Shown here piece after piece: positions 1 to 10,656 of a DNA stretch of 64,000 bases. The position numbers and the translations under genes are program-made. Below the pieces are notes generated by a model. The model was not told the origin of the DNA and did not search any database. It saw only the letters and a list, made by a program, of their open reading frames with translations. This stretch comes from Pseudomonas sp. PDM14. GTDB lineage: Bacteria > Pseudomonadota > Gammaproteobacteria > Pseudomonadales > Pseudomonadaceae. The stretch lies in assembly GCF_014851905.1 (NCBI RefSeq), contig NZ_JACVAQ010000001.1:1488001-1552000 (forward strand), given 5' to 3'. Each line of letters begins with the position of its first letter. Position 1 is the first letter of the stretch.

Positions 1-280
1 CAAGGTTGCGCTCCTGGCTGGGTGTGAGGGTGTGGTTGAAGATGACCAGATCGGCCGCTTCGGATTTGACCAGGTCACGCAGCTCTTCGACCTTGCCACT
101 ACCGACCAGGTACTTGGCGGTAGGCTGATGGCGCGAGACATTGACGAAAGCCGCCATGTCCGCACCAGCAGAAAGTGCAAGCTCGCGAAATTCCTGCGGA
201 TCTTCGCGCGCCTCGGGATTCTGACCTTCCAGGTGGACGAGAATGGCTCGTTCACCACCTCCGTGGCGCTCAAAGAACAA
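1..280 (-). CDS. hflX: GTPase HflX, N-terminal part (runs off the window)
   Basis: HflX is a ribosome-associated GTPase that splits stalled or stress-hibernating ribosomes. Only the first 93 codons are present; the reading frame is open to the window edge. The translation starts MFFERHGGGERAILVHLEG and contains the N-terminal HflX domain including KYLVGSGKVEELRDLV and VIFNHTLTPSQERNL; the GTPase domain lies outside the window. No in-frame ATG is available at the family N-terminus, and TTG at 280-278 preceded by GGGAG fits both the family start and the ribosome-site spacing. It begins 12 bases after the hfq stop, so the two are most likely co-transcribed as in other pseudomonads. Confidence 0.93.
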   Translation of the reverse strand, partial: MFFERHGGGERAILVHLEGQNPEAREDPQEFRELALSAGADMAAFVNVSRHQPTAKYLVGSGKVEELRDLVKSEAADLVIFNHTLTPSQERNL

Positions 281-292
281 GGCAGGCTCCCG

Positions 293-547
293 TCAAATGT
301 TGCCCGGCTCGGTCTGCTCGCCTTCGGTAGCACTTGGCAGCCGTACTGGACGACTTGGGACAACGGTGGAAATAGCGTGTTTGTAGACCATTTGGCTGAC
401 GGTGTTCTTCAGCAAAATAACGAACTGGTCGAACGACTCGATCTGGCCCTGCAGCTTGATGCCGTTGACCAGATAGATGGAAACCGGTACGCGTTCCTTA
501 CGCAAGGTATTCAGGTAAGGGTCTTGTAGCGAATGCCCTTTTGACAT
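293..547 (-). CDS. hfq: RNA chaperone Hfq
   Basis: Hfq forms a hexameric ring that pairs small RNAs with mRNAs and, in Pseudomonas, acts with Crc in catabolite repression. The 84-residue product has the Sm1 core ([20 protein letters not shown], then [18 protein letters not shown]) and the Sm2 motif YKHAIST, followed by a short tail. The ATG at 547 is preceded by AGGAG at good spacing; an in-frame GTG three codons earlier would overlap that site and is rejected. It lies between miaA and hflX, the classical miaA-hfq-hflX order. About 95 bases separate it from miaA, enough room for its own promoter. Confidence 0.98.
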   Translation of the reverse strand: MSKGHSLQDPYLNTLRKERVPVSIYLVNGIKLQGQIESFDQFVILLKNTVSQMVYKHAISTVVPSRPVRLPSATEGEQTEPGNI

Positions 548-642
548 GTGCCGCACTCCTGTAGGGGATCAAAAGTAGTAAAGCAAAAATGGCTTATGCC
601 GTATCACGCTCAAAACGAGGATAGACGACCGCCGAATAGGTC

Positions 643-1614
643 TCACTTCAATATGGAGACCGAGTTCAGGTATTTCAAGGCGAGAGGCAGATTGTCATCA
701 GACAGGCTGTCCAGCCAATGCAGCTGTGGCCAGCTGCGTAACCAGGTGAACTGCCGCTTCGCCAGTTGGCGTGTCGCGATGATTCCCCGCTCCGTCATCT
801 CGGCGTAGCTAGTTTTGCCATCCAGGTGGTCCCAGGCCTGGCGATAACCAACCGCACGAATCGACGGCAGGCCTGCGTGCAAGTCACCGCGCAGGCGTAA
901 CGCTTCGACCTCTTCGATGAAGCCCTGTTCCAGCATGCGCTCGAAACGCAAAGCGATTCGGGCATGCAACACGGAACGCTGCAGGGGCGCAACGGCGAGG
1001 TGCGCCACAGTATAAGGCAAACGTGCCAAGGCTGGCGCGTCTAACCCGCTATTTTCAGCGGTTTGCCGCTGCCGGTGTGCGGTCATGCTCAAACCGCTGA
1101 CGCGGTACACCTCCAGCGCACGAATCAGGCGCTGCGGATCGTTGGGATGAATGCGCGCCGCCGACTCGGGATCGACCTCCGCCAGCTCGCGGTGCAGTGC
1201 AGCCCAGCCCTCGGCAGCCGCGCGCGCCTCCAGCTCTGCACGCACCTGCGGATCGGCGCTGGGCATGTCGGCCAGGCCGTCCACCAGTGCCTTGTAATAG
1301 AGCATGGTGCCGCCGACCAGCAGGGGAATGCGCCCGCGCGCGGTGATATCGGCCATCGCGGCCAGTGCATCGGCGCGAAACTCCGCAGCCGAGTAGCTCT
1401 CGGCAGGGTCGCGAATATCGATCAGGCGATGGGGATACCGCGCCAGTGTCTCGCGATCCGGCTTGGCCGTGCCAATGTCCATGCCACGGTAGATCAGCGC
1501 CGAATCGACACTGATCAACTCGCAAGGCAGAACATCGGCCAGGGCCATCGCCAGATCGGTCTTGCCGGCAGCGGTGGGGCCCATGAGGAAAATGGCGGGT
1601 GGTAGCGAAGGCAT
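643..1614 (-). CDS. miaA: tRNA dimethylallyltransferase MiaA
   Basis: MiaA transfers a dimethylallyl group to N6 of A37 in tRNAs reading codons that begin with U, the first step towards ms2i6A. The 323-residue protein opens with the P-loop [14 protein letters not shown] near residues 9-22, followed by the conserved [17 protein letters not shown] and [20 protein letters not shown] segments. Family residues [13 protein letters not shown] and [14 protein letters not shown] are also present. Length is normal for the family. It starts 31 bases after the mutL stop and probably belongs to the amiB-mutL-miaA-hfq transcription unit. The ATG at 1614 agrees with the family start. Confidence 0.97.
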   Translation of the reverse strand: MPSLPPAIFLMGPTAAGKTDLAMALADVLPCELISVDSALIYRGMDIGTAKPDRETLARYPHRLIDIRDPAESYSAAEFRADALAAMADITARGRIPLLVGGTMLYYKALVDGLADMPSADPQVRAELEARAAAEGWAALHRELAEVDPESAARIHPNDPQRLIRALEVYRVSGLSMTAHRQRQTAENSGLDAPALARLPYTVAHLAVAPLQRSVLHARIALRFERMLEQGFIEEVEALRLRGDLHAGLPSIRAVGYRQAWDHLDGKTSYAEMTERGIIATRQLAKRQFTWLRSWPQLHWLDSLSDDNLPLALKYLNSVSILK

Positions 1615-1644
1615 TTGGGAAGCGCTCCAGGCGCGGCGCGGGAT

Positions 1645-3519
1645 CTAGCGGCCGCGCAGGAAAAGCTTGTCCAGGTCGTCCATGCCCAGCTGCGTCCAGG
1701 TCGGACGACCGTGGTTGCACTGGCCGCTGCGCTCAGTCTGCTCCATATCGCGCAACAGACCGTTCATTTCAGGCAGGGTCAGGCGTCGGTTGGCACGCAC
1801 GGCGCCGTGGCAGGCCATGGTTGCCAGCAGCTCGTTGAGGTGCGCCTGAATACGGTCACTGGTGCCGTATTCGAGCAGATCGGAGAGCACATCGCGCACC
1901 AGCTGCGTGGCCTCGGCCTGCTTGAGCAGCACCGGGGTCTGACGGATCGCCAGGGTTTCCGGGCCCAGGCGCTGCAGCTCGAAGCCCAGGCGCTGGAACC
2001 ATTCACCGTGCTCTTCGGCACAATCGGCCTCGCGTTGGCTCAGGGCAATCGATTCAGGCACCAGCAGCGGCTGGCCGCGCAGCCCCTCACTGGCCATTGC
2101 CGTCTTCAGGCGCTCGTAGGTGATGCGCTCGTGCGCCGCGTGCATGTCCACCAGCACCATGCCCTGCGCGTTTTCGGCCAGGATGTAGACGCCCTTGAGC
2201 TGCGCCAGCGCGTAGCCGAGCGGCGGGATATCGCCCTGGCTCTGTGGCAGCCCGGCAGGCATCGACTCCGGCATCGCCGTGACGTACTCGCGGTAGGCGG
2301 CCTGCGCCTCGCCGGTGGCGAACACTGGTTCGGGGCGCGGCGCCTGGTAGCCCGCGCCGGCCGAACGCCACACCGATGTTGGCGGCGTCACCTCCAGCAC
2401 ATTGGCCGCCAGCCCCATTTCGCCTTGCGGGCCGAACTCGCCGGCCGCCTGGCCGGTAGGTCGCACCATCTGAGCAACAGCCGCCGGCGCTGCCAACTGA
2501 TCTTCGGGGCGCACTTCACCCAGGGCGCGATGCAGGGTGCCGTAAAGGAAGTCGTGAACCATGCGCCCGTCACGAAAGCGCACTTCATGCTTGGTCGGGT
2601 GCACGTTGACATCGACCACGCCCGGATCGATCTCGAGGAACAGCACGAACGTCGGATGGCGACCATTGAACAGCACGTCGCGATAGGCCTGGCGCACCGC
2701 GTGGGCGACCAGCTTGTCGCGCACCATGCGGCCGTTGACGTAGAAGTACTGCAGATCGGCCGAGCTGCGCGAGAAGGTCGGCAGGCCAACCCAGCCCCAC
2801 AGGCGCAAGCCGCCGCGCTCGATCTCGATCGGCAGCGCCTGCTCGAGAAATGCAGGGCCGCAAACCGACGCCACGCGGCGCGCGCGACTGACTTCGTCCG
2901 GCGCCTCGTGCAGGGCGAACACCGTCTTACCGTTGTGGCGCAGGTGAAAAGCCACGTCGAACCGCGCCAGCGCCAGGCGCTTGATCACTTCCTGCAGGTG
3001 GTCGAATTCGGTTTTCTCGGCACGCAGGAACTTGCGCCGCGCCGGGGTATTGAAGAACAGGTCGCGCACTTCCACGGAGGTGCCCACCGGATGCGCGGCC
3101 GGCTGCACCCGCGCCTCCATGTCGCGCCCCTCTGTCTCAACTTGCCAGGCCTGGTCGGCGTCGGCGGTGCGCGAGGTCATGGTCAGGCGGGCGACGGAGC
3201 TGATCGAGGCCAGCGCCTCACCACGAAAGCCCAGGCTGATCACGCTTTCCAGGTCTTCGAGTTCGCGAATCTTGCTGGTCGCGTGGCGCGCCAGGGCCAG
3301 CGGCAGATCCTCGGCGGGAATACCACCGCCGTCATCGCGCACGCGCAGCAGCTTGATGCCGCCCTGCTCGACCTCGACGTCGATGCGCGTCGCGCCAGCG
3401 TCGAGGCTGTTTTCCAGCAGCTCCTTGATCACCGACGCCGGGCGCTCGACCACCTCGCCCGCGGCAATCTGGTTGGCCAGCCGCGGCGTCAGCAGCTGGA
3501 TGCGTGCCCCGCCGCTCAC
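1645..3519 (-). CDS. mutL: DNA mismatch repair protein MutL
   Basis: MutL couples mismatch recognition by MutS to strand incision. The 624-residue protein has the GHKL ATPase N-terminus ([20 protein letters not shown], with RDDGGGI and [10 protein letters not shown]) and a C-terminal dimerisation domain. [13 protein letters not shown] segment matches the metal-binding endonuclease motif D-x-H-A-x2-E-x4-E, and CNHGRPT near the C-terminus matches the C-x-H-G-R-P motif. The protein is therefore predicted to be a nicking MutL, as in other bacteria without MutH. It overlaps the amiB stop by four bases (ATGA), indicating translational coupling. Confidence 0.97.
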   Translation of the reverse strand: MSGGARIQLLTPRLANQIAAGEVVERPASVIKELLENSLDAGATRIDVEVEQGGIKLLRVRDDGGGIPAEDLPLALARHATSKIRELEDLESVISLGFRGEALASISSVARLTMTSRTADADQAWQVETEGRDMEARVQPAAHPVGTSVEVRDLFFNTPARRKFLRAEKTEFDHLQEVIKRLALARFDVAFHLRHNGKTVFALHEAPDEVSRARRVASVCGPAFLEQALPIEIERGGLRLWGWVGLPTFSRSSADLQYFYVNGRMVRDKLVAHAVRQAYRDVLFNGRHPTFVLFLEIDPGVVDVNVHPTKHEVRFRDGRMVHDFLYGTLHRALGEVRPEDQLAAPAAVAQMVRPTGQAAGEFGPQGEMGLAANVLEVTPPTSVWRSAGAGYQAPRPEPVFATGEAQAAYREYVTAMPESMPAGLPQSQGDIPPLGYALAQLKGVYILAENAQGMVLVDMHAAHERITYERLKTAMASEGLRGQPLLVPESIALSQREADCAEEHGEWFQRLGFELQRLGPETLAIRQTPVLLKQAEATQLVRDVLSDLLEYGTSDRIQAHLNELLATMACHGAVRANRRLTLPEMNGLLRDMEQTERSGQCNHGRPTWTQLGMDDLDKLFLRGR

Positions 3520-4955
3520 GGCTGCGCAGCCAGGGAGGTCGCCGGTATCCGCAGGACCTGGCCAACCTTGATGGTATCGGTCTTCAACGAATTGGCGCTG
3601 CGCACCGCAGCCAGGCTGACCTGATAGCGCTGAGCAATCAGCGCCAGGCTCTCGCCGGAGGTGACCACATGCTCGCGCGGCCCCGGCGCGATCTTGCCCG
3701 AGTCACGCAGCCAGGCCACATAGGTGCCAGGCGGTGGATTCTGCTGAAAGAACTGCCGCACACCGGCGGTGATCGAGCGCGCCAGCGCCTGCTGGTGGCC
3801 ACGGCTGGCCAGCTTCTTGGCCTCGTTCGGGTTGGAGATGAACCCGGTCTCAACCAGGATCGATGGGATGTCCGGCGACTTCAGCACCATGAACCCGGCC
3901 TGCTCCACGCGCCGCTTGTGCAGCGGGGTGATGCTGCCCATGTGGCCGAGCACCTTCTGCCCGACATTGAGGCTGGAGGACAGCGACGCGGTCATCGACA
4001 GGTCGAGCAGCACGCCGGCGAGCATGCGGTCCTTGTCATCCAGGCTGACGTTGCCGGCTCCGCCGATGAGGTCGGACTGGTTCTCGCTGTCGGCCAGCCA
4101 GCGCGCGGTTTCCGAAGTAGCGCCACGCTCAGACAGGGCGAACACCGAGGCGCCGAAGGCAGAGGAGCGCGGCGCGGCGTCGGCGTGAATCGAGACGAAC
4201 AGGTCGGCGCCCTTCTTGCGGGCGATCTCGGTGCGCTTGCGCAGCGGGATGAAGTAATCGCCGGTACGCACCAGCTCGCCACGGAACCCCTTCTCGGCGT
4301 TGATCTGCCGCTGCAGTTCCTTGGCAATCGCCAGGGTCACGTTCTTCTCGAACACACTCTTGTTCGGACCCAGCGCGCCGGGGTCTTCGCCGCCGTGGCC
4401 GGCATCGATGGCAATGACGATTTCACGCTTGCCGGCCGGGGCATCCGGCAGCTTGACCGCCGGCACACTCGGCACCACCGGCTCGGGGATCTGCGCCGCC
4501 GCACCACCAGCGCCACTCGGCGTCGGCGGCGTCACCGGCGCGACGATGGAGGCACCAGCGGCATCCTGATCGAACAGGTCGACGACCAGGCGGTGGCCGT
4601 ACTGCTGGTTCGGCGCCAGGGTGAAGCTCTTCGCAGTGACCATGGCGGACAGATCGAGAACCAGGCGCAGGTCGGTCGGCGACCGCTGCGCCGAACGCAC
4701 GGAGGTGATCGGGGTATTGCTCAGGGACAGCTTGTCCAGCGGCGCGGCTAGCTGGGCGCCGTTGACGTCGATGACGATGCGATTGGGCGCAGCCAGGGTG
4801 AACACGCTGTGCTGCACCGGGCCGGACAGGTCGAATACCAGGCGGGTGTTATCCGGGGCACGCCACAGGCGCACGCTACGCACTTCCGTCGCGGCCAGCA
4901 CGTCGACGGCCAGCGCCGCCAACAACAACCCTACTCCGCTGAACAGCGCGCGCAT
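3516..4955 (-). CDS. amiB: N-acetylmuramoyl-L-alanine amidase AmiB
   Basis: AmiB is a periplasmic amidase that cuts the peptide from MurNAc during septum splitting. The product (479 residues from the ATG at 4955) has a signal peptide ([21 protein letters not shown]), an AMIN domain ([19 protein letters not shown]), an amidase_3 catalytic domain starting [16 protein letters not shown] with the zinc-ligand segments SIHADAAP and LVETGFISN, and a C-terminal LysM domain ([15 protein letters not shown]). Two ATGs, at 4961 and 4955, are possible; the second has better spacing from GGGGAAGG. The LysM tail is typical of Pseudomonas AmiB and is absent from E. coli AmiB. It lies between tsaE and mutL. 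Confidence 0.95.
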   Translation of the reverse strand: MRALFSGVGLLLAALAVDVLAATEVRSVRLWRAPDNTRLVFDLSGPVQHSVFTLAAPNRIVIDVNGAQLAAPLDKLSLSNTPITSVRSAQRSPTDLRLVLDLSAMVTAKSFTLAPNQQYGHRLVVDLFDQDAAGASIVAPVTPPTPSGAGGAAAQIPEPVVPSVPAVKLPDAPAGKREIVIAIDAGHGGEDPGALGPNKSVFEKNVTLAIAKELQRQINAEKGFRGELVRTGDYFIPLRKRTEIARKKGADLFVSIHADAAPRSSAFGASVFALSERGATSETARWLADSENQSDLIGGAGNVSLDDKDRMLAGVLLDLSMTASLSSSLNVGQKVLGHMGSITPLHKRRVEQAGFMVLKSPDIPSILVETGFISNPNEAKKLASRGHQQALARSITAGVRQFFQQNPPPGTYVAWLRDSGKIAPGPREHVVTSGESLALIAQRYQVSLAAVRSANSLKTDTIKVGQVLRIPATSLAAQP

Positions 4956-4989
4956 GCGCATAGCCTTCCCCACTTTTATATACAGATTC

Positions 4990-5445
4990 TTATAAGGCCG
5001 CACACCAAGCCTCGGCGCGCGCGCTATGTGGCTGCAAATGCAGCGCACGGCCAGCCTCTTGGGGGCTAATGGTAATGTCCAGGTCGGCCTTTGGCAAAAC
5101 GCCCTCGCCGCGCTGCGGCCACTCGATCAGGCACAGCGCATCGCCGTCGAAGTAATCGCGGATGCCGAGAAACTCCAGCTCCTCCGGGTCGGCCAGGCGA
5201 TACAGGTCGAAGTGATAGACACGGGTGTCGCCCAGCTCATAAGGCTCGACCAGGGTGAAGGTCGGACTCTTAACCGCCCCGACATGCCCGAAGCCACGCA
5301 CGATGCCGCGCGACAGCGTGGTTTTGCCGGCCCCCAGGTCGCCATGCAGAAAGATGACCCCGCGCCCCTCGGTGAGCGCCGCCAGGCGTGCACCGAGCGC
5401 CAGCATGGCGTCCTCGCCCTCTGCATACAACGTCACGCCTGACAT
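4990..5445 (-). CDS. tsaE: tRNA t6A modification ATPase TsaE
   Basis: TsaE is the ATPase that supports TsaB-TsaD in forming threonylcarbamoyl-adenosine at position 37 of ANN-decoding tRNAs. The 151-residue protein has the Walker A motif [13 protein letters not shown] around residues 35-47, the switch [10 protein letters not shown], and the conserved HFDLYRL and IEWPQRG segments. Length is typical. It overlaps the nnr end by 13 bases, and amiB follows after a short gap. The nnr-tsaE-amiB-mutL-miaA-hfq order is widely conserved in gammaproteobacteria. Confidence 0.96.
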   Translation of the reverse strand: MSGVTLYAEGEDAMLALGARLAALTEGRGVIFLHGDLGAGKTTLSRGIVRGFGHVGAVKSPTFTLVEPYELGDTRVYHFDLYRLADPEELEFLGIRDYFDGDALCLIEWPQRGEGVLPKADLDITISPQEAGRALHLQPHSARAEAWCAAL

Positions 5446-6932
5446 GGCGAATGCTCCTCTAACAACTGACGAATGACCGGTATCAGATCGCTGGCCGCCA
5501 GCCCGCGCCCCTGCTCACCCACCTGCTGGCCGGCGCTGGCGTGCAGCCAGACGCCCAGGGCGGCCGCGTCGAACGCATCCAGCCCCTGACCACGCAGCGC
5601 ACCAACCAACCCGGCGAGCACATCGCCGAGGCCGGCAGTGGCCATGGCCGGATGACCGCGATCACACAGCAACAGGCGCCCATCAGGGGAGGCGACCAGG
5701 CTGCCCGCGCCCTTGAGCACCACCACCGCTTGGAAGCGCCGCGCCAGGGCCAGCGCCGCCGCCGGGCGATCCGCCTGTACCTCGGCGGTGTTGCAGCCCA
5801 GCAGCCGCGCGGCTTCGCCGGGGTGCGGGGTGATCACGCTGTCGGCGGGCAGTTCGACCACGCCCGCCGCCAACAGATTCAACGCATCGGCGTCCCACAC
5901 CTGCGGCCGCCGGCTCGCCGCCACCGCACTGAGCATGCTGCGTCCCCAGGCGGCCTGAGCCAGGCCGGGACCAACCACCAGCACATCGGCCCTGTCGCAC
6001 AGGTCGGGCAATTGATAGGTCGACTCGACGGCCGCGCACATGATCTCGGGGCGACGCGCCAGCGCCGCGGCGAGATGCTCGGCACGGGTCGCCAGCGAGA
6101 CCATGCCGGCGCCGCTGCGCAGCGCGCTTTCCGCCGAGAGCAGGGCCGCGCCGCCGAAACCACGGTCGCCGCCCACCACCAGCACATGACCGAAACGCCC
6201 CTTGTGCGAGGTCAGCGCGCGCGGCGCCAGGCGCGGCAGCGTCTCGCGGGCCAGGCGTACGGCAGCCTGCGCCTGCTGTGCCACCAGCTGTGGGTCGGCC
6301 TGCAGGTCATCGAATACCAACTCGCCCACCCAATCCGGGGCATCGCCGGTGAACAGGCCGATTTTCAGTCCGACCAGGCTCACGGTGAGGTCCGCGCGCA
6401 CCGCCTGCTCGGCAACATGCCCGCTGTCGGCGCTCAGCCCGGATGGAATATCCACGGCCAGCACCGGCCGCTCACTGGCGTTGATCCGTTCGATGGCGAC
6501 GGCATAGGGCGCACGCAGCTCACCGCGAAAACCGGTCCCCAGCAATGCATCGACCAGCACGCCACGCAGCACGCTGTCGACGCCGAATAGCTCGACCGGT
6601 ACGCCTGCCCCGCGCGCATCGGCGCAGGCCTGGGCTGCATCGCCGCTGAGCTGGTCGGTATCGCCCAGGCTCAGCACGCGTACCGCCCAGCCGGCCCGCT
6701 GCGCCAGGCTCGCGACCAGATAGCCATCACCGGCATTGTTGCCGGCCCCGGCCAGCACGGTGATTTCCCCGGCCTGCGGCCAGCGCCGCTGCAGCGCACG
6801 CCAGATTACCCGGGCGGCACGCTGCATGAGTTCGTAGCCCGGCGTGCCGGCAGCGATCAGGCGCGCGTCCAGCTCACGCACCTGGGCGGCGGAGTACAAA
6901 GGCAGCGGTAATTGGTCTGCAGCGAGCGACAT
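5433..6932 (-). CDS. nnr: Bifunctional NAD(P)HX epimerase / ADP-dependent dehydratase
   Basis: This metabolite-repair enzyme epimerises and dehydrates hydrated NADH and NADPH back to the active cofactors. The 499-residue protein is a fusion: an N-terminal YjeF_N epimerase domain ([37 protein letters not shown]) to about residue 215, and a C-terminal ribokinase-like dehydratase domain ([44 protein letters not shown]). Both active-site signatures are intact. It is the first gene of the minus-strand cluster and is divergent from queG with 65 bases between start codons. Confidence 0.95.
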   Translation of the reverse strand: MSLAADQLPLPLYSAAQVRELDARLIAAGTPGYELMQRAARVIWRALQRRWPQAGEITVLAGAGNNAGDGYLVASLAQRAGWAVRVLSLGDTDQLSGDAAQACADARGAGVPVELFGVDSVLRGVLVDALLGTGFRGELRAPYAVAIERINASERPVLAVDIPSGLSADSGHVAEQAVRADLTVSLVGLKIGLFTGDAPDWVGELVFDDLQADPQLVAQQAQAAVRLARETLPRLAPRALTSHKGRFGHVLVVGGDRGFGGAALLSAESALRSGAGMVSLATRAEHLAAALARRPEIMCAAVESTYQLPDLCDRADVLVVGPGLAQAAWGRSMLSAVAASRRPQVWDADALNLLAAGVVELPADSVITPHPGEAARLLGCNTAEVQADRPAAALALARRFQAVVVLKGAGSLVASPDGRLLLCDRGHPAMATAGLGDVLAGLVGALRGQGLDAFDAAALGVWLHASAGQQVGEQGRGLAASDLIPVIRQLLEEHSPCQA

Positions 6933-6962
6933 GGTTCGGCGATTCCAGCGAGGTCTGGCAGA

Positions 6963-6970
6963 ATTATACC
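6963..6970. promoter_or_regulatory. Overlapping divergent -10 elements between nnr and queG
   Basis: The 65-base divergent interval contains GAATTATACC. Read on the minus strand it gives a perfect TATAAT (6963-6968) for nnr, and on the plus strand TATACC (6965-6970) for queG. Neither strand has a good -35 hexamer at 16-18 bases. The two promoters would occupy the same DNA, so the genes could exclude each other's initiation. The call rests on the -10 matches alone. Confidence 0.4.
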
Positions 6971-6997
6971 CACCTCGCCTCCGGTTTCCCCTCTGAC

Positions 6998-8062
6998 ATG
7001 TCCGCCACCCTCCCCGATCTCGCGCACCTGGCGCAGTCCATCAAGGACTGGGGCCGCGAGCTGGGCTTCCAGCAGGTCGGCATTGCCGACGTGCAGCTGG
7101 GCGAGCACGAGCAGCACCTGCAGCGCTGGCTGGATGCCGGCTACCAAGGCGAGATGGACTACATGGCCGCCCACGGCAGCAAGCGCGCCCACCCGGATGA
7201 GCTGGTGCCCGGCACCCTGCGCGTGGTGTCGCTGCGCATGGACTACCTGCCCGGCGACACGCGCATGAGCGAATGCCTGGCCCAGCCGGAAAAAGCCTAC
7301 GTGTCGCGCTATGCCTTGGGCCGCGACTACCACAAGCTGATCCGCAAGCGCCTGCAGCAACTGGCGGAGCGCATCCAGCAGGCCATCGGCCCGTTCGGCT
7401 ACCGCGCCTTCGTCGACAGCGCGCCGGTGCTGGAGAAAGCCATTGCCGAACAGGCCGGCCTCGGCTGGATCGGCAAGAACACCCTGGTGCTCAACCGCAA
7501 GGCCGGCAGCTGGTTCTTCCTCGGCGAGCTGTTCGTCGACCTGCCGCTGCCGGTCGACGCCGCCCACGGCACGGAGCATTGCGGGCGCTGCACCGCCTGC
7601 CTGGACATCTGTCCGACCAACGCCTTCGTCGGCCCCTATGTGCTGGATGCGCGGCGCTGCATTTCCTACCTGACCATCGAGTACAAGGGCAGTATTCCGC
7701 TGGAACTGCGCCCGCTGATCGGCAACCGCGTGTTCGGCTGCGACGACTGCCAGCTGGTCTGCCCGTGGAACCGCTTCGCCCGTCCGACCGACCAGAACGA
7801 CTTCCAGCCGCGTCACGGCCTGGACAACGTGGCACTGAGTTCGCTGTTCCTGTGGGACGAGGACGAATTCCTCAGTCGTACCGAAGGCTCGCCCCTGCGC
7901 CGCGCCGGCTACGAACGCTGGCTGCGCAACCTGGCCGTGGGCCTGGGCAACGCGCCGTCGAGCATTCCGGTGCTGGAGGCCCTGCAGGCGCGCCGCGACT
8001 ACCCCTCGGAGCTGGTCCGCGAGCACGTCAGCTGGGCCCTGCAGCGCCACGGCCAGGCATGA
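6998..8062 (+). CDS. queG: Epoxyqueuosine reductase QueG
   Basis: QueG carries out the last step of queuosine synthesis, reducing epoxyqueuosine in tRNA with a cobalamin cofactor and two [4Fe-4S] clusters. The 354-residue protein has the DUF1730 N-terminal region, the ferredoxin-type cluster motif CGRCTACLDICPTNAF and the second motif CDDCQLVCPWNRF, then a HEAT-like C-terminus. All eight cluster cysteines are visible. The ATG at 6998 matches the family start. It ends beside a bidirectional terminator, convergent with orn. Confidence 0.96.
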   Translation: MSATLPDLAHLAQSIKDWGRELGFQQVGIADVQLGEHEQHLQRWLDAGYQGEMDYMAAHGSKRAHPDELVPGTLRVVSLRMDYLPGDTRMSECLAQPEKAYVSRYALGRDYHKLIRKRLQQLAERIQQAIGPFGYRAFVDSAPVLEKAIAEQAGLGWIGKNTLVLNRKAGSWFFLGELFVDLPLPVDAAHGTEHCGRCTACLDICPTNAFVGPYVLDARRCISYLTIEYKGSIPLELRPLIGNRVFGCDDCQLVCPWNRFARPTDQNDFQPRHGLDNVALSSLFLWDEDEFLSRTEGSPLRRAGYERWLRNLAVGLGNAPSSIPVLEALQARRDYPSELVREHVSWALQRHGQA

Positions 8063-8063
8063 A

Positions 8064-8086
8064 AAAGCCCGCACTGGGCGGGCTTT
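8064..8086. terminator. Bidirectional terminator between queG and orn
   Basis: A perfect 9-base-pair stem (AAAGCCCGC / GCGGGCTTT) encloses a 5-base loop and sits two bases after the queG stop and ten bases before the orn stop. The A and T runs at both edges give a U-tract on either strand, which suits the convergent arrangement. Confidence 0.85.
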
Positions 8087-8096
8087 CTTGAATGCG

Positions 8097-8642
8097 TCAG
8101 ACCTTGAGGAAATGCGCGCGGTAGTAACGCAGCTCGGCGATCGACTCACGGATGTCATCCAGCGCCTGGTGCGTGCCCTGCTTCTGGAAACCCTCCTTGA
8201 CCTGCGGCGCCCACAGACCCGCGAGGATCTTCAGGGTCGATACGTCCAGGTAGCGGTAGTGGAAGTAGGCTTCCAGGTTCTGCATGTACTTGTAGAGAAA
8301 GCGGCGGTCCTGGCCGATGCTGTTGCCGCAGATCGGCGACTTGCCCTTGGGCACCCACTGCTCGAGGAAGGCAATGGTCTGCGCCTCCGCTTCGGCGGGG
8401 CCGATGGTGCTCTCGCGCACGCGCTGGGTCAGGCCGCTCTCGCCGTGGGTACGGGTATTCCACTCGTCCATGCCGGCCAGCAACGCATCACTCTGGTGCA
8501 CGGCGATTACCGGGCCTTCGGCGAGGATGTTGAGGTCGCTGTCGGTGACGATGGTCGCCATCTCAATGATGACGTCCCGCTCCGGTTCCAGACCGGTCAT
8601 TTCCAGGTCGATCCAGATCAGGTTATTGGGGTTCTGCGGCAT
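8097..8642 (-). CDS. orn: Oligoribonuclease
   Basis: Orn degrades 2- to 5-mer RNAs to mononucleotides. In Pseudomonas it is also the main enzyme clearing pGpG, the product of c-di-GMP hydrolysis, which links it to the EAL and HD-GYP proteins elsewhere in this window. The 181-residue protein has the DEDDh exonuclease signatures: WIDLEMTGL with the first Asp and Glu, [11 protein letters not shown], and [11 protein letters not shown]. Length is normal. It is convergent with queG and starts 40 bases downstream of the methyltransferase gene end. Confidence 0.97.
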   Translation of the reverse strand: MPQNPNNLIWIDLEMTGLEPERDVIIEMATIVTDSDLNILAEGPVIAVHQSDALLAGMDEWNTRTHGESGLTQRVRESTIGPAEAEAQTIAFLEQWVPKGKSPICGNSIGQDRRFLYKYMQNLEAYFHYRYLDVSTLKILAGLWAPQVKEGFQKQGTHQALDDIRESIAELRYYRAHFLKV

Positions 8643-8682
8643 GAAAAGCTCTCCTCGATAATGCGCGACAGTTTAGCAGCGG

Positions 8683-9453
8683 TCAGCGGCGCCAGATCAG
8701 CAAACGCGAATCGCGCCAGTCGTCCAGCTCGATCACTTCATCGGCGGGCACGTCGGGAATGGCGAAGGTGTTGCTGATCAGCAGGCTGCCTGGGCGCATC
8801 TGCGTCTGTACCTTCTGCCACAACCGTCCCATCGGGGCGGGCGAGAGAAAGCAGTAGGCCACGTCGTACGGCGCCAGGTCTTCGTGCCACAGACTGCGGT
8901 AGCGCACCTGGCAATTGCGCCGCGGCAGGCAGCGCAACCAGGCGCAGAGGAACACCAGCGGCGCGGTTTCCACGCCGACCAGGCGCGCCTGCGGGTAGTC
9001 ACGCGCCAGCTGCACCAGCGTGCCGCCGAGGCCGCAACCAAGGTCGATGAAGCGGAAGTCGGCTGGCCAGTCGACCAGGCGCTCACTGAGACGCCGACGG
9101 GTGCGCGCGCCGCTGAGGTACAGCGGCACCTGCTCGCGAAAGCTGTTCCAGTTGATCAACAGCAGCAGCAGGAAGGCGCCGAGAAACCAGGCGGACGGCA
9201 ACTCGCGCGCCTGCAATGCCAGCAGCGCTGGCACGAAGGCGAAGTTGAGCGGCAGCCACCAGCGGCGCAGCCCCAGCCATTGGCCAAGGCCGGCGGCGCA
9301 CACCCCCTGCAACAGTGCGGCCTGCCACAGCGGCACACGCCAGTTGCCGAGCTGCAGCAAGGCGATCAGCAGCAATGCCACGGCAACCAGCGCCAGCACC
9401 TGGGCCAGCAAGGCGCGCACAGCCGGGTAGCGCACACGCAGAAAATCGGACAT
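8683..9453 (-). CDS. Membrane-anchored class I SAM-dependent methyltransferase
   Basis: The 256-residue protein (from the ATG at 9453) has a hydrophobic N-terminal half with about four predicted membrane segments (for example [19 protein letters not shown] and [13 protein letters not shown]) and a C-terminal Rossmann methyltransferase domain. The domain shows motif [13 protein letters not shown], an acidic residue in [12 protein letters not shown], and [11 protein letters not shown]. The substrate is unknown; proximity to orn and rsgA does not indicate one. An alternative start seven codons upstream exists, but [10 protein letters not shown] gives a more usual N-terminus. It is divergent from rsgA, about 105 bases apart. 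Confidence 0.8.
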   Translation of the reverse strand: MSDFLRVRYPAVRALLAQVLALVAVALLLIALLQLGNWRVPLWQAALLQGVCAAGLGQWLGLRRWWLPLNFAFVPALLALQARELPSAWFLGAFLLLLLINWNSFREQVPLYLSGARTRRRLSERLVDWPADFRFIDLGCGLGGTLVQLARDYPQARLVGVETAPLVFLCAWLRCLPRRNCQVRYRSLWHEDLAPYDVAYCFLSPAPMGRLWQKVQTQMRPGSLLISNTFAIPDVPADEVIELDDWRDSRLLIWRR

Positions 9454-9523
9454 GAAAAGGAATCCACCAGCCATCGAGCGCGCCCAGTTGTACCAGCCGG
9501 GACGGGCGGCAGCCAGCGCGTGC

Positions 9524-9529
9524 TAAACT
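9524..9529 (+). promoter_or_regulatory. Putative -10 element of rsgA
   Basis: TAAACT lies 30 bases upstream of the rsgA ATG, followed by the GGAAAGG ribosome site at 9550-9556. No convincing -35 hexamer is found at 16-18 bases, so the call rests on the -10 match and position only. Confidence 0.35.
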
Positions 9530-9558
9530 CGCGGCCGTTTTCTCACCCCGGAAAGGTC

Positions 9559-10590
9559 ATGGCCAAACGCCAACTCACCCGTCGCCAGAACTGGCGCATC
9601 GACAAGGTTCAGGAAGAGCGTGCCGCCCGCGCCGCCAAGCGCGAATCGCGCATGCTCGAAGAACTCGAGGGTGGCGACCTGGGGCCGGAGCAGACTGGCC
9701 TGGTCATCGCCCACTTCGGCGTACAGGTCGAGGTCGAGGCGCTGGAAGGTGAACTCGCCGGCCAGGTGCAGCGCTGCCACCTGCGCGCCAACCTGCCGAC
9801 ACTGGTTACCGGTGATCGCGTGGTCTGGCGTGCCGGCAACCAGGGCAATGGCGTAATCGTCGCCCAGCTGCCGCGCACTTCCGAGCTATGCCGTCCGGAC
9901 ATGCGTGGCCAGCTCAAGCCGGTCGCGGGCAACGTCGACCTGATCGTCATCGTCTTCGCCCCGCTGCCGCACGCGCACGCCAACCTGATCGACCGCTACC
10001 TGATCGCTGCCGAGCACGCCGGCATCCAGCCGCAGTTGCTGCTGAACAAGGCCGACCTGGTCGACGAGGACAACGCCGAACACCTCAACGGCCTGCTCAC
10101 CACCTACCGCCAGCTGGGTTACCCGCTGCTGGAAGTGTCCGCCCACGAAGGCGACGGCATGGACAAGCTGCAGGCGCGCCTGGACGGTCACGTCAGCGTG
10201 TTCGTCGGCCAGTCGGGTGTCGGCAAGTCATCGCTGGTCAACAGCCTGCTGCCGGGCGTGGACACCCGCGTCGGCCCACTGTCGGAGCTGACCGGCAAGG
10301 GCACGCACACCACCACCACCGCGCGGCTGTTCCACTTCCCCGGCGGTGGCGAATTGATCGACTCCCCCGGCATCCGCGAGTTCGGCCTCGGCCACGTCAG
10401 CCGCGATGACGTCGAAGCCGGCTTCATCGAGTTCCGCGACCTGCTTGGCACCTGCCGCTTCCGCGACTGCAAGCACGACCGCGAACCGGGCTGCGCGCTA
10501 CTCAAGGCGCTGGAGGACGGTCGCATTCAGCCGCAACGGATGGCCAGCTACCGACACATCATTGCCAGCCTGCCGGAAGCGGAATACTGA
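9559..10590 (+). CDS. rsgA: Small ribosomal subunit biogenesis GTPase RsgA
   Basis: RsgA is a circularly permuted GTPase that checks late 30S assembly. From the ATG at 9559 (preceded by GGAAAGG) it encodes 343 residues. An OB-fold N-terminal domain is followed by the permuted G motifs: G4 LLNKADLV, then G1 [14 protein letters not shown], the G2 region GKGTHTTTT and G3 [12 protein letters not shown]-terminal zinc finger contains [14 protein letters not shown]. The open frame continues far upstream, but [13 protein letters not shown] is the conserved N-terminus. It is convergent with motB across a strong terminator. Confidence 0.97.
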   Translation: MAKRQLTRRQNWRIDKVQEERAARAAKRESRMLEELEGGDLGPEQTGLVIAHFGVQVEVEALEGELAGQVQRCHLRANLPTLVTGDRVVWRAGNQGNGVIVAQLPRTSELCRPDMRGQLKPVAGNVDLIVIVFAPLPHAHANLIDRYLIAAEHAGIQPQLLLNKADLVDEDNAEHLNGLLTTYRQLGYPLLEVSAHEGDGMDKLQARLDGHVSVFVGQSGVGKSSLVNSLLPGVDTRVGPLSELTGKGTHTTTTARLFHFPGGGELIDSPGIREFGLGHVSRDDVEAGFIEFRDLLGTCRFRDCKHDREPGCALLKALEDGRIQPQRMASYRHIIASLPEAEY

Positions 10591-10610
10591 AAGCAGAGCG
10601 CTGAAAACGA

Positions 10611-10635
10611 CAAGGCCGCGATCATCGCGGCCTTG
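10611..10635. terminator. Terminator between rsgA and motB
   Basis: A perfect 10-base-pair stem (CAAGGCCGCG / CGCGGCCTTG) with an ATCAT loop lies 20 bases after the rsgA stop and 21 bases before the motB stop. The flanks are only moderately T- or A-rich, but the stem is strong and the genes are convergent. Confidence 0.75.
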
Positions 10636-10656
10636 TTCATTATGGGCTCGAGCGCC

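Noticed and set aside
1615..3624. Open frame of 669 codons on the plus strand opposite mutL
   Set aside because: Antisense of a clear mutL gene; composition is rich in Arg, Gln and His as expected from a shadow.
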